Shown: positions 17,776-26,089 of the stretch, in pieces | Layout of the letters: each line of letters opens with the position of its first letter | Numbering within the stretch: position 1 is the stretch's first letter | Assembly: GCF_039614725.1 (NCBI RefSeq) | Contig: NZ_CP154859.1 | Coordinates: 3,782,001 to 3,846,000 of the forward strand | Origin: Thauera sp. JM12B12 | GTDB taxonomy: Bacteria; Pseudomonadota; Gammaproteobacteria; Burkholderiales; Rhodocyclaceae | Reading direction: 5' to 3' | DNA length: 64,000 bases | The notes under the pieces: model-generated | The model's input: the letters and a program-made list of their open reading frames with translations, nothing else | Told to the model about the DNA's origin: nothing | The model's database searches: none | Made by a program: the position numbers and the translations under genes

Positions 17776-18800
17776 CGCGGATGCCTCGCGAGCAGGAACA
17801 GGAACACCGGCACCCCGATCAGCGCGGTGAGCACACCCACCGGCAGCTGCTGCGGCGCGAGCACGGTGCGCGCGGCGGTGTCGGCCAGCGTCAGCAGGAT
17901 GCCACCGGCGAGCGCCGCGGCGGGGATCAGCACGCGCTGGTCGTTGCCGAGCGCCAGCCGCACCAGATGCGGGATGATCAGCCCGACGAAGCCCACCGAG
18001 CCCACCAGCGTGACCGCGGTCGCGGTCAGCAGCGAGGCCAGCACGTACAGGCCCATGCGCAGCCTGCGCACGCTCACCCCGAGCGCGCGGGCGTTCAGCT
18101 CACCGCGCGCGAGCACGTTGAGGTCGCGCGCGAACGGCATCACTGCGGCCAGCCCCAGCACCAGCACCCCCAGCCCCGGCCACGGCCGCGCCGCGCCGCT
18201 GGCATCGCCCATCAGCCAGAACAGCATCGACTGCACCCGCGTGTCGGGCGCCAGCGCCAGCATCAGCGTCACCGCCGCGCCGCAGCCGGCGGCGACGATG
18301 ACGCCGGTGAGCAGCAGCCGCGTCTGCGTCCAGCTGCCGTCGCCATGCGCCAGACCGAAGACGAGCAGCATCGCGGCGAGCGCACCGCCGAAGGCCAGCG
18401 TATCGACCCAGATCGAGGCCGCGCCGAGCGTGATCGCCGCCAGCGCCCCCACCGCCGCGCCGCCGGAGATGCCCAGGATGTACGGATCGGCAAGCGGATT
18501 GCGCAGCAGCACCTGCATCAGCGCGCCGGCGGTGGCGAGCAGGCCGCCGCAGACGAAGGCGGCGACCGCACGCGGCAGGCGCAGCTCGCGCACGACGTCG
18601 GCGGCCATGCCCTCGCTGCCGGCGAGGGCGGCAAGGGCCTCGGCCAGGCCGATCGGCATGTCGCCCGCCACCAGGGCCCACAGCAGCGCCAGCGCCGCCG
18701 CCGACAGCAGGCCGGCGGCGAGCAGCACGGGGTGGTGGCGGCCCGGCCGCATCAGGAGCCGGCCACCGGGGACGTGGTGACGCTGGGTGGCGACGAGCAT
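17772..18800 (-). CDS. btuC: Cobalamin ABC transporter permease (FecCD/BtuC family)
   Basis: A 342-residue polytopic protein with about ten hydrophobic segments. FecCD-family motifs are RLPRAVAAFVCGGLLATAGA, NPLADPYILGISGGAAVGA, and VGSVGFVGLIIPHLVR. It starts 6 bases after the btuB stop. An internal ATG at 18752 (MRPGRH) would remove a 16-residue polar extension and is an alternative start. Confidence 0.88.
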   Translation of the reverse strand: MLVATQRHHVPGGRLLMRPGRHHPVLLAAGLLSAAALALLWALVAGDMPIGLAEALAALAGSEGMAADVVRELRLPRAVAAFVCGGLLATAGALMQVLLRNPLADPYILGISGGAAVGALAAITLGAASIWVDTLAFGGALAAMLLVFGLAHGDGSWTQTRLLLTGVIVAAGCGAAVTLMLALAPDTRVQSMLFWLMGDASGAARPWPGLGVLVLGLAAVMPFARDLNVLARGELNARALGVSVRRLRMGLYVLASLLTATAVTLVGSVGFVGLIIPHLVRLALGNDQRVLIPAAALAGGILLTLADTAARTVLAPQQLPVGVLTALIGVPVFLFLLARHPR

Positions 18801-18806
18801 CGCGCC

Positions 18807-20642
18807 TTAGTGCATCGCGTAACGCACGGCCACGAAGGCGTTGGCCCCCTGGGTGCCGTAGTTCTGGGCAAGCTCGTAGTCCTTGTCGAGGATGTTGTTG
18901 GCGCGCACTTCCACGCTCCAGTCCGGCGCCAGCGCGTAGTGCACATAGGCGTTCAGCAGGCCGTAGCCGCCCATGCGGTTGGCCGCGCTGTTCGGAATGC
19001 GATCATACCGCCGGCCCTGCCCGTTCCATTCCATCCCCCAGGTCCACGGCCCCATGGCGCGCTCGATGCCGAGCGAACCGCCGATGCGCGCGCGGCGGCC
19101 GAGTTCGTCGCCGCTTGCCTTGTCCTCGGCGTCGAGGAAGTCGACGGTGGCGCGCACGCGGTAGTCACCCAACATCGCGCTGGCAGCCAGCTCGACGCCC
19201 TGGATCGACGCCTGCGCGACGTTCGCCGGCGCCCAGGCGCTCATCGGATCGGCCGGATCGAGCGGCGCCCAGGCGATCAGGTTCTTGATGCGGTTGTTGA
19301 AGTAGGTGGCGCTCGCGCGGGTGCCGTCGCGCTCCCACACCAGGCCGACCTCGCGGTTCAGGGCCTCCTCGGGCCGCAGGTCCGGATTGCCGCCCCAGGG
19401 GAAATAGAGGTCGTTGAACGTCGGCGCCTTGAACGCGGTGCCGATGCTGGCGCGCGCGCGCCACTCCGGGCTCAGGCGATAGCCATAGGCGAGCGCGCCC
19501 GTGGTCTTGCTGCCGAACTGCGAATCCTCGTCGTGGCGGGCATTGAGCTGCAGGTGGTGACGGTCGAACTGCCCGCTCCAGCCGAGCAGCAGGGAGTTGG
19601 TGTAGCGGCTGGTCTTGGCGTAAGCGGAGCTGGAGTCGACCTCCTGCTCGAGGTACTCGTACGCGGCCAGCAGGGAGCCGGCGCCCAGGGCGATGTCGTG
19701 CTGCCAGGTGAGCTGGCGCTGCTCGGTGTCGAAGACGGATCGATCGTTGAGGTCGGCGCGGTTGCGCGATTCGTCGGCGCCGTAGCCGAAGCGCAGCGTG
19801 CTGGTCCAGTCGGCGGCGAGCTGGTTGCGCATGTGCAGGCCGAGCGAGCTGGTGCGCTTGTCGAGGTAGGAGTCGAACACCTTGGCGTTGTCGTACCAGT
19901 TGCGCAGATCCGAGTGCAGCACGGTCAGGCCGATCTCGTCCGCCTCGCGGAAGCCGAGCGACACCGAGCCGCTGAAGTACTCGTTGCGGAAACCGTCGTC
20001 GTCGCCATCGCTGCCGCGTGTGGAGTTGGGCTTGGCATCGATGCCGTCGCTGCGCTCGGTGCCGGCCGACACGTTGTAGCGCAGGCGCTCGGCCCCGCCC
20101 GCCAGCGTCGCCCCCAGCGTGCGCGCCCCGTCGGTGCCGATGCCGGCGCGCACGCTGGGCTGAAAGCCTTCGCGGCCCTTGCGCGTGAACACCTGGATCA
20201 CGCCACCGATGGCGTCCGACCCGTAGAGCGCGCTCGCCGGGCCGCGCAGGATCTCGATGCGCTCGATCAGCTCGAGCGGAATGGTCTCCAGCGTGGGGGC
20301 GCCGTTGGTCGCCGATCCCACGCGCACGCCATCGATCAGCAGCAAGGTGTGGCCGGAGTTGGCGCCGCGGATGTACACACTGCTGTTGGCGCCGGGGCCG
20401 CCACTGCTGGACACCTGAACGCCGGGACGGCCCGCCAGCAGCTGCACCAGGCTGGCATTGCCGGCGCGCGCGATCTCGTCGCGGTCGATCACGTCGACGC
20501 TGGCAAGCGCCTCGTCGGCAGTGATGGGCTGGCGGGTGGCGGTGACGACGACGTGGTTGAGCTGGGCATCGTCGGCCTGGGCCGGGACAAACGGGTAAGC
20601 GAGCGCGCACGCGGACACGAGCGCGGAGAGGCGGATCTTCAT
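18807..20642 (-). CDS. btuB: TonB-dependent cobalamin outer-membrane receptor
   Basis: A 611-residue outer-membrane receptor. It has a signal peptide ending VPAQA (1-22), then a TonB box-like segment (NHVVVTATRQ), a plug domain (SLVQLLAGRPGVQVSSSGGP, IEILRGPASALYGSDAIGG) and a beta-barrel that ends in a typical aromatic/His C-terminus (VAVRYAMH). Length matches BtuB (about 600). It is the first gene after the cobalamin riboswitch, which identifies the substrate as a corrinoid. The start at 20642 is preceded by AAGGGAG at the right spacing. Confidence 0.93.
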   Translation of the reverse strand: MKIRLSALVSACALAYPFVPAQADDAQLNHVVVTATRQPITADEALASVDVIDRDEIARAGNASLVQLLAGRPGVQVSSSGGPGANSSVYIRGANSGHTLLLIDGVRVGSATNGAPTLETIPLELIERIEILRGPASALYGSDAIGGVIQVFTRKGREGFQPSVRAGIGTDGARTLGATLAGGAERLRYNVSAGTERSDGIDAKPNSTRGSDGDDDGFRNEYFSGSVSLGFREADEIGLTVLHSDLRNWYDNAKVFDSYLDKRTSSLGLHMRNQLAADWTSTLRFGYGADESRNRADLNDRSVFDTEQRQLTWQHDIALGAGSLLAAYEYLEQEVDSSSAYAKTSRYTNSLLLGWSGQFDRHHLQLNARHDEDSQFGSKTTGALAYGYRLSPEWRARASIGTAFKAPTFNDLYFPWGGNPDLRPEEALNREVGLVWERDGTRASATYFNNRIKNLIAWAPLDPADPMSAWAPANVAQASIQGVELAASAMLGDYRVRATVDFLDAEDKASGDELGRRARIGGSLGIERAMGPWTWGMEWNGQGRRYDRIPNSAANRMGGYGLLNAYVHYALAPDWSVEVRANNILDKDYELAQNYGTQGANAFVAVRYAMH

Positions 20643-20784
20643 TGTTTGAACTCCCTTCGCCATGCCGCGCGTCCCCGCACGCCATGGCAACTTCACCTGG
20701 ACGCACCGACAGCGTGGGAGAACCGAAGAGAGCAAGACAAACCGCGCCCGTCGCCGCCACCCCGCGGCACATCCGCCAATTCGC

Positions 20785-20998
20785 GTTCCGGCCGGTCTCC
20801 GGGCTCGTGCGCTGTGCCGGCCCGAGGGCCGGACGGGCGGGTCGCCTTCCCGGGAGTGGAGTCCCAGTGGCTGCATGACACGCCTTGCGCGCACTTACCG
20901 TTGCGGGGGCAGCATAGGCATTGCGGCCTCGTTTGCGAGGGGCCGCGCACCTGTTTCCCGTTTAACCCTGGGCGAGAAACGCCCGTGGGCACCGATAA
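20785..20998 (-). promoter_or_regulatory. Cobalamin (AdoCbl) riboswitch controlling btuB
   Basis: On the minus strand the leader reads in order GGTGCC, TTAAACGGGAAACAGGTG, CAATGCCTATGCTGCCCCCG followed by CAACGGTAAG, then CAGCCACTGGGA, CCCGGGAAGGCG, and AGCCCGGAGACCGGCC. These are the conserved blocks of the B12 riboswitch, including the GCCACTG B12 box (about 20867-20873). It starts about 350 bases before the btuB ATG and ends about 145 before it. The remaining leader is GC-rich and could hold the expression platform. It should switch off the whole btuB-to-cbiA operon when cobalamin is plentiful. Confidence 0.95.
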
Positions 20999-21114
20999 CG
21001 CGCCACCCCTTCCGGGGCAGTGGGGGCGGATGATACCGTACGGGGCAGTATCGTGCACTGCAATAAAACACAGCCCTTGCAGCGATAAGACCGAGCTATG
21101 GAAACGAAGCACCC
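20999..21114. promoter_or_regulatory. Divergent promoter region between btuB riboswitch and cobU
   Basis: These bases should hold both promoters. A short inverted repeat GATAC/GTATC (21032-21036 and 21048-21052) and an AT-rich patch (AATAAAACAC, about 21061-21070) are visible. No second riboswitch is seen on the + strand for cobU. Confidence 0.4.
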
Positions 21115-21663
21115 ATGACCTGCGAACTCATCCTCGGCGGCGCCCGCTCGGGCAAGAGCCGCGAAGCCGAACGCAGCGCCGCCGCATCCGGCCTCGCCGT
21201 CACCGTCATCGCCACCGCCGAGGCGCTCGACGCGGAGATGGCCGCGCGCATCCGCCGCCATCGGGCCGACCGCCCCGCCGGCTGGCGCACCGTGGAGGCG
21301 CCGGTCGCGCTCGCCGACGCGCTGCGCGCCGAAGCGGCGCCCGAGCGCTGCGTGGTGGTCGATTGCCTCACGCTGTGGCTGAGCAACCTGCTGATCGACG
21401 CGGATCGACTGCCGCCGGGAGCCAGCGCGGACGAGCTGCCGCTGTTCCGCCGCGAGCGCGACGCCCTGCTCGCCACCCTGCCCAAGCTGCCCGGCCGCGT
21501 CATCCTGGTCGCCAACGAGGTCGGACTCGGACTGGTGCCCGAGACGCCGCTGGGGCGCCTCTTCCGCGACGAGGCCGGACGACTCAACCAGGCCGTGGCC
21601 GCGCGCTGCCCGCGCGTCGTGTTCGTCGCCGCCGGGCTGCCACTGGTGCTGAAGCAGGGCTAA
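21115..21663 (+). CDS. cobU: Adenosylcobinamide kinase / adenosylcobinamide-phosphate guanylyltransferase
   Basis: A 182-residue bifunctional enzyme (CobU/CobP) that phosphorylates adenosylcobinamide and then makes adenosylcobinamide-GDP. The N-terminal P-loop [15 protein letters not shown], the guanylylated-His region IRRHRADRP, and [13 protein letters not shown] plus [22 protein letters not shown] are diagnostic. It is the first gene of the + strand nucleotide-loop-assembly operon. Confidence 0.95.
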   Translation: MTCELILGGARSGKSREAERSAAASGLAVTVIATAEALDAEMAARIRRHRADRPAGWRTVEAPVALADALRAEAAPERCVVVDCLTLWLSNLLIDADRLPPGASADELPLFRRERDALLATLPKLPGRVILVANEVGLGLVPETPLGRLFRDEAGRLNQAVAARCPRVVFVAAGLPLVLKQG

Positions 21664-21760
21664 ACTTCCACGCGCGCCAAGCGCCCGTCATCCGTCGGAC
21701 ATCGCCGACGCCGGGCGTGACGCCCCCCTGCGCTGCCCAACCTCGGAACCACCTCGCCGC

Positions 21761-22810
21761 ATGACGCCCTTCGCCATCGCCCCGCCCGACACCCTGCTCG
21801 CCGCCGCGCTGCAGGACAAGATCGATCGCAAGACCAAGCCGCTCGGCGCGCTCGGACGGCTCGAGCCGCTCGCCCATCAGATCGGCCTCATCCAGCAGAC
21901 GCTCACCCCCGCGCTCCAGCAGCCGCACATCGTCGTCTTCGCCGGCGACCATGGCGCAGCCAGGGCGGGCGTGTCGGCCTACCCGCAGGACGTGACCTGG
22001 CAGATGGTGGAGAACTTCCTCGCCGGCGGCGCGGCGATCAACGTGTTCAGCCGCCAGATGGGCCTCGGGCTGACCGTCGTCGATGCCGGCGTCAACCACG
22101 ACTTCGGCAGGCGCGGCGGCCTGATCGACGCCAAGATCGCGCCGGGCACCGCCAACTACCTGCAACAGCCGGCGATGACCGCCGCCCAGCGCGACGCGGC
22201 GCTGCAGCGCGGACGCGAGATCGCCCATGCGCTCGCCGGCAACGGCTGCAACTGCGTCGGCTTCGGCGAGATGGGCATCGGCAACACCGCATCGGCGTCG
22301 CTGATCACCCACTGCCTGGTAGGCGCGGAGCACGACGCCGACCTGTACACCGTGACCGGCCGCGGCACCGGGCTGGACGACGCCGGCCTGTTCCACAAGC
22401 GCACCCTGCTGGCGCAGGCGCTGGAGCGCGGCGGACGGCCGCGCTCGGGGCTGGACGTGCTCGTCGAGTACGGCGGCTTCGAGATCGCGATGATGGCGGG
22501 CGCGATGCTCGGCGCCGCCGAGAAGCGCATGCTGATCCTCGTCGACGGATTCATCGTCACCGCCGCCCTCCTCGTCGCCCACGCGATCCAGCCCAAGGTG
22601 CTCGCCTACTGCGTGTTTGCCCACCGCTCGCAGGAGCCCGGCCACCGCGTGCAGCTCGACCACCTCGACGTCGAACCGTTGATGGAGCTCGACCTGCGCC
22701 TGGGCGAGGGCACCGGCGCCGCGCTCGCCCTGCCGCTGGTGCAGGCGGCGGTGAATTTCCTCAACGAGATGGCGAGCTTCGAGTCGGCGGGGGTCAGCAC
22801 GCAGACTTGA
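21761..22810 (+). CDS. cobT: Nicotinate-nucleotide-dimethylbenzimidazole phosphoribosyltransferase
   Basis: A 349-residue CobT that makes alpha-ribazole phosphate from dimethylbenzimidazole and nicotinate mononucleotide. Motifs: [51 protein letters not shown], and the C-terminal [20 protein letters not shown] containing the catalytic Glu. Start ATG at 21761 gives the family N-terminus. It lies ~100 bases after cobU. Confidence 0.95.
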   Translation: MTPFAIAPPDTLLAAALQDKIDRKTKPLGALGRLEPLAHQIGLIQQTLTPALQQPHIVVFAGDHGAARAGVSAYPQDVTWQMVENFLAGGAAINVFSRQMGLGLTVVDAGVNHDFGRRGGLIDAKIAPGTANYLQQPAMTAAQRDAALQRGREIAHALAGNGCNCVGFGEMGIGNTASASLITHCLVGAEHDADLYTVTGRGTGLDDAGLFHKRTLLAQALERGGRPRSGLDVLVEYGGFEIAMMAGAMLGAAEKRMLILVDGFIVTAALLVAHAIQPKVLAYCVFAHRSQEPGHRVQLDHLDVEPLMELDLRLGEGTGAALALPLVQAAVNFLNEMASFESAGVSTQT

Positions 22811-22852
22811 ACGCGCGCTGCCCACGAAGAGGCTGTCGCGGGAGCAACTGTC

Positions 22853-22922
22853 TGTGGGAGCGGGCTTGCCCGCGAATGCGGCGCTTGAGCTGGCGATGTT
22901 CGCGGGCAAGCCCGCTCCCACA
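22853..22922. repeat. REP-like inverted pair (BIME) between cobT and cobS
   Basis: TGTGGGAGCGGGCTTGCCCG plus CGAAT (22853-22877) is followed after 21 bases by its inverted copy (22899-22922). The same unit occurs at 24259 and, less perfectly, at 8231. Just after, CACAGATCTCC is tandemly repeated (about 22919-22940). These elements resemble Pseudomonas REP sequences. Confidence 0.8.
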
Positions 22923-22981
22923 GATCTCCCACAGATCTCCGAAAAATCTCCCACAAACCTCCCGCAAACCTGCACCGCCTG

Positions 22982-23749
22982 ATGCGCGAACCGCTCGCCC
23001 GCTTCTTCACCGCCCTCGGCTACTTCACCCGCCTGCCGGTACCGGCCTGGGTGGCGTGGTCGCCCGAGCGCCTCGCCCGTGCCGGCGCCTGGTTGCCGCT
23101 GGTGGGCTGGGTGGTCGGCCTTGCCGGGGCCGCGGCGCTTTACGCGCTCGCCCAGGTGCTGCCGGCGAGCCTGGCGGTGATCCTGTCGATGGCGCTCACC
23201 ATCCGCCTGACCGGCGCGCTGCACGAGGACGGCTTCGCCGACGCCTGCGACGGGCTGGGCGGCGGCTGGGACAAGGCGCAGATCCTGGCGATCATGAAGG
23301 ACTCGCGCATCGGCAGCTACGGCGCCATCGGCATCGTGCTGATGCTGCTCGCCAAGGCGGCGGCGCTGATCGAACTGGCCGCCAGCGGCCCGGCCACCGC
23401 CGCGATCGCGCTCCTCGTCGCCCATCCACTGTCGCGCCTCGCCGCGGTCGGCGTGCTGCACGCCCTGCCCTACGCGCGCAGCGACGACAGCAGCAAGGCC
23501 GCCGCGCTCGCGCAGCGGCTGAGCCACGGCGAACTCATCCTCGCCGGCCTCTGCGGCCTGCTGCCCGCCTTCGTCCTGCTCGCCCCGCTGCAGGGGCTGA
23601 GCGCGCTGGGGCTGGCGGCGCTCCTCACCCTCTGGCTCGCCCGCCTCTTCCTGCGCCGCCTCGGCGGCCACACCGGCGACCTGCTCGGCGCCGTGCAGCA
23701 GGCGGCGGAGCTGGCGTGCTACATCGGCATCCTGGCCCACTGGGCCTGA
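22982..23749 (+). CDS. cobS: Adenosylcobinamide-GDP ribazoletransferase (cobalamin synthase)
   Basis: A 255-residue inner-membrane enzyme with about six hydrophobic segments that joins adenosylcobinamide-GDP and alpha-ribazole (phosphate). The signatures are [14 protein letters not shown] near the start, [20 protein letters not shown] (the acidic metal-binding motif), [17 protein letters not shown], and [13 protein letters not shown] near the end. It follows the REP pair and precedes cobC by 30 bases. Confidence 0.95.
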   Translation: MREPLARFFTALGYFTRLPVPAWVAWSPERLARAGAWLPLVGWVVGLAGAAALYALAQVLPASLAVILSMALTIRLTGALHEDGFADACDGLGGGWDKAQILAIMKDSRIGSYGAIGIVLMLLAKAAALIELAASGPATAAIALLVAHPLSRLAAVGVLHALPYARSDDSSKAAALAQRLSHGELILAGLCGLLPAFVLLAPLQGLSALGLAALLTLWLARLFLRRLGGHTGDLLGAVQQAAELACYIGILAHWA

Positions 23750-23779
23750 GCACGCGCCACGCGCCGGCCCCTGCACCCC

Positions 23780-24508
23780 ATGCAACTCCACCTCATCCGC
23801 CACCCCCGCCCCGCCGTCGAGCCGGGCGTCTGCTATGGCCAGACCGACGTCGGACTCGCCGAGTGCCCGGTCGCGGTCGCCGCGCGCCTGCGCCCGCTGC
23901 TGCCCGAATCCTTCACCCTGCACGCCAGCCCGCTCGCGCGCGCGCGCTTGCTCGCGCAGGAACTCGGCACGCCGCACGTGGACGACCGGCTCATGGAAAT
24001 CCACTTCGGCGACTGGGAAGGCCGCACTTTCACCGACATCGGCAGCGCGATCGACGACTGGGCGGCCGACCCGCTCGGCTTTCGCGCGCCCGGCGGGGAG
24101 TCGCCGCGCGAGATGGCCGCACGGGTGCTGGCCTGGCTGGAAGAGATCAGGCACGGCCCGGGCTGCGCGCCGCAGACCGCCTCTTCGGGAAATGGAAATA
24201 GGGGACAAACCCCAATTTCACCAGTTTCAGAATCTGCGCCGCGGGCCGAGAAACGCCCTGTGGGAGCGGGCTTGCCCGCGAATGGCTCGTCGATTGGAGA
24301 TTCGCGGGCAAGCCCGCTCCCACGGGAGGCACCCCCACCCGCCGAGAATGTCGTCGTCGTGGCCCACGGCGGCCCGCTGCGCGCCATCGCCGGCCACCTG
24401 CTCGGCATGCCACCCGAGCGCTGGCTGGGGCTGGACTTCGGCTGCGGACTGGTGACGCGAATCGATGTGGAAAGCTGGGGGGTGGTGTTGAAGTGGTTCA
24501 ACCGCTGA
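23780..24508 (+). CDS. cobC: Alpha-ribazole phosphatase (histidine phosphatase) with REP-derived insert
   Basis: A 242-residue histidine-phosphatase-superfamily protein. It has the catalytic LIRHPRP near the N-terminus (RH at 7-8), MEIHFGDWEGRTF, and the second-half VVVAHGGPLRAI. It would remove phosphate from alpha-ribazole phosphate or from cobalamin 5'-phosphate. The oddity is ~50 residues (about 136-188) between WLEEIRHGPG and ENVVVVAHGG that are encoded by a small hairpin and an inverted REP pair. The frame stays open through them. Typical members are about 190-200 residues. Whether the protein is still active is not clear; the insert lies between the two catalytic-His segments. Confidence 0.85.
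   Translation: MQLHLIRHPRPAVEPGVCYGQTDVGLAECPVAVAARLRPLLPESFTLHASPLARARLLAQELGTPHVDDRLMEIHFGDWEGRTFTDIGSAIDDWAADPLGFRAPGGESPREMAARVLAWLEEIRHGPGCAPQTASSGNGNRGQTPISPVSESAPRAEKRPVGAGLPANGSSIGDSRASPLPREAPPPAENVVVVAHGGPLRAIAGHLLGMPPERWLGLDFGCGLVTRIDVESWGVVLKWFNR
24195..24323. repeat. Hairpin plus REP-like inverted pair inside cobC
   Basis: GAAATAGGGG (24195-24204) and CCCCAATTTC (24210-24219) form a near-perfect hairpin. It is followed by a REP unit TGTGGGAGCGGGCTTGCCCG with CGAAT (24259-24283) and its inverted copy (24300-24323). Translated in the cobC frame they give the REP-type peptides VGAGLPAN and SRASPLP. Confidence 0.85.
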
Positions 24509-24525
24509 GGCAGGAGAAGCCCGCC

Positions 24526-25428
24526 ATGACCGTCCTCTGGCTCATCACCGACAACAAGCCCGGCCACCGCAGCCAGTTGCAGGGACTGGCGCAGGCGCTG
24601 GCGGCGCGTACGGCGGTCGAGACGCACTGGATCGACGCCCCGGCCGGTCGCAGCGCGCTGTGGCAGTGGCTCGCCGGCCGCTTCCCGCCCGGCGCCACGC
24701 GGCCGGATCCGGACCTGATCCTCGTCGCCGGCCACCGCACGCACCTGGCTGGCCTGGCCGCGCGACGCGCACGCGGCGGCACACTCATCGCGCTGATGCG
24801 GCCCAGCCTGCCGCTGGGCTGGTTCGACTTGTGCGTGATCCCGCAGCACGACAAGCCGCCCGCTCGCGCCAACGTCGTCGCCACCCGCGGCGTGCTCAAC
24901 ACCGCCCGCCCCAGCCCCGAGCGCGCGGCTGACAAGGGCCTGTTCCTGATCGGCGGACCGTCCAAGCACCATGGCTGGGACACCCCCGGCCTGCTCGCCC
25001 AGATCGACGCCATCCTCGCCGCCACGCCGGCGATGCGCTGGACGCTGACCACCTCGCGCCGCACCCCGGCCGAGACCGAAGCCGCACTGCTCGCCCTGCG
25101 CGAACGCGGCGTCGACGTGCGTCCGGTGCGCGACACCCCGCCCGGCTGGGCGATGGAACAGGTGGCGCGCAGCGCGCAGGCCTGGGTGACCGAAGACAGC
25201 GTGTCGATGGTCTACGAGAGCCTCACCGCCGGCGCCGCCACCGGCCTGCTCGCGGTGCCGCGGCTGGGCGAGACGCGCATCACGGCGGGGGTGGCCGATT
25301 TGCAGCGCGAGGGCTTCGTCACCAGCTTTGCGGATTGGCAGCGTGAAGGCGCCCTGCACGCGCCGCCGACCCGCCTGAGCGAAGCCGAGCGCGTGGCGGC
25401 GGTCGTGCTGTCGCGCTGGCCGCAATAG
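24526..25428 (+). CDS. ELM1/GtrOC1 family protein (mitochondrial fission ELM1-like)
   Basis: A 300-residue protein of the ELM1-like family, related in fold to nucleotide-sugar glycosyltransferases. Visible motifs are LITDNKPGHRSQLQGLAQAL at the N-terminus, RARGGTLIALMRPSLP, LFLIGGPSKHHGWD, and VTEDSVSMVYESLTAGAATG, which resembles the donor-binding part of GT-B enzymes. Its bacterial function is not established; many copies lie near cell-envelope genes. GGCAGGAGAA precedes the ATG at 24526, favouring it over an upstream ATG-like start at 24493 inside cobC. It starts 17 bases after cobC. Confidence 0.75.
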   Translation: MTVLWLITDNKPGHRSQLQGLAQALAARTAVETHWIDAPAGRSALWQWLAGRFPPGATRPDPDLILVAGHRTHLAGLAARRARGGTLIALMRPSLPLGWFDLCVIPQHDKPPARANVVATRGVLNTARPSPERAADKGLFLIGGPSKHHGWDTPGLLAQIDAILAATPAMRWTLTTSRRTPAETEAALLALRERGVDVRPVRDTPPGWAMEQVARSAQAWVTEDSVSMVYESLTAGAATGLLAVPRLGETRITAGVADLQREGFVTSFADWQREGALHAPPTRLSEAERVAAVVLSRWPQ

Positions 25429-25458
25429 CGCGCCGCTCACCGTGCGGAACGATCCGCC

Positions 25459-25487
25459 TTGATCGCATCTCATATGCGATACATAAT
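25459..25487 (+). promoter_or_regulatory. Promoter and operator of the dinJ-yafQ operon
   Basis: TTGATC (25459-25464) and CATAAT (25482-25487) are separated by 17 bases, a good sigma-70 promoter. Inside the spacer ATCGCAT (25462-25468) and ATGCGAT (25474-25480) form a perfect palindrome with a 5-base centre. This is the expected antitoxin-binding operator; it would block RNA polymerase. Confidence 0.7.
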
Positions 25488-25511
25488 CCGCACCCAGTAA
25501 GCGAGGAAGCC

Positions 25512-25784
25512 ATGGCACAGAGTTCAATGCTCCACATCCGCGTCGACGACGAAACCAAGACCCAGGCCACTGAGGCGCTGGCCGCCATGGGTCTGTCGAT
25601 GTCGGACGCCGTGCGCATCTTCCTCAAGCGTGTCGTCAACGACCAGGCTTTTCCGCTCGAGCTCAAGGTCCCCAACGCCGAAACACGCGCCGCCATGGAA
25701 GAGGCACGCGCCATGATGAAGGCTCGCCAGGCAGGTTTCGGATCAACCGACGCCCTGTTCGATGAGCTCGAAAAAGCCCGCTAA
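25512..25784 (+). CDS. dinJ: RelB/DinJ-family antitoxin
   Basis: A 90-residue antitoxin with an N-terminal ribbon-helix-helix (MLHIRVDDETKTQATEAL, then MGLSMSDAVRIFLKRVVN) followed by a toxin-wrapping C-terminal part. Its length and the phrase LSMSDAVRIFL are typical of DinJ. It overlaps the next ORF by 23 bases and has GCGAGGAAG as ribosome site. Confidence 0.9.
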   Translation: MAQSSMLHIRVDDETKTQATEALAAMGLSMSDAVRIFLKRVVNDQAFPLELKVPNAETRAAMEEARAMMKARQAGFGSTDALFDELEKAR

Positions 25785-26082
25785 AAACAAGCGGGCATCG
25801 CTGCCGCGCGCCGCGGATTTCAGCAAGGGCTTCCATAAGGACTGGGAACGCCTGGGCCGTTCGGGCCGCTTCGACCTCAAGCGGCTCAAGGAGGTCATGC
25901 TGTTGCTCGTCGCCAACGACGCCCCGCTCGGCCCCGAGTGGTTCGACCACCCGCTCAAGGGCGACTGGGCCGATCACCGCGAATGCCACGTCGGCGGCGA
26001 CTTCCTGCTCATCTACACCGCCGACGAAAAGCAGATCACCTTCGTCCGCGCCGGCACGCACACGGACCTCTTCGAGGGTTGA
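25762..26082 (+). CDS. yafQ: YafQ-family mRNA interferase toxin
   Basis: A 106-residue RelE-superfamily ribonuclease. The C-terminal half HPLKGDWADHRECHVGGDFL and VRAGTHTDLF contains the residues characteristic of YafQ, including the catalytic histidine before the final Asp-Leu-Phe. YafQ cleaves mRNA on the ribosome. It has a basic N-terminal extension (MSSKKPAKNKRA) that overlaps the antitoxin gene; a later start is not available as ATG near the core. Confidence 0.9.
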   Translation: MSSKKPAKNKRASLPRAADFSKGFHKDWERLGRSGRFDLKRLKEVMLLLVANDAPLGPEWFDHPLKGDWADHRECHVGGDFLLIYTADEKQITFVRAGTHTDLFEG

Positions 26083-26089
26083 AGCGCAA

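Noticed and set aside
21001..21114. A second cobalamin riboswitch for cobU
   Set aside because: The conserved GCCACTG box and the CCCCCGCAA segment are not found on the + strand before cobU.
24185..24345. An intein or extra domain in CobC
   Set aside because: The insert is repeat DNA with REP units seen elsewhere and has no intein motifs.
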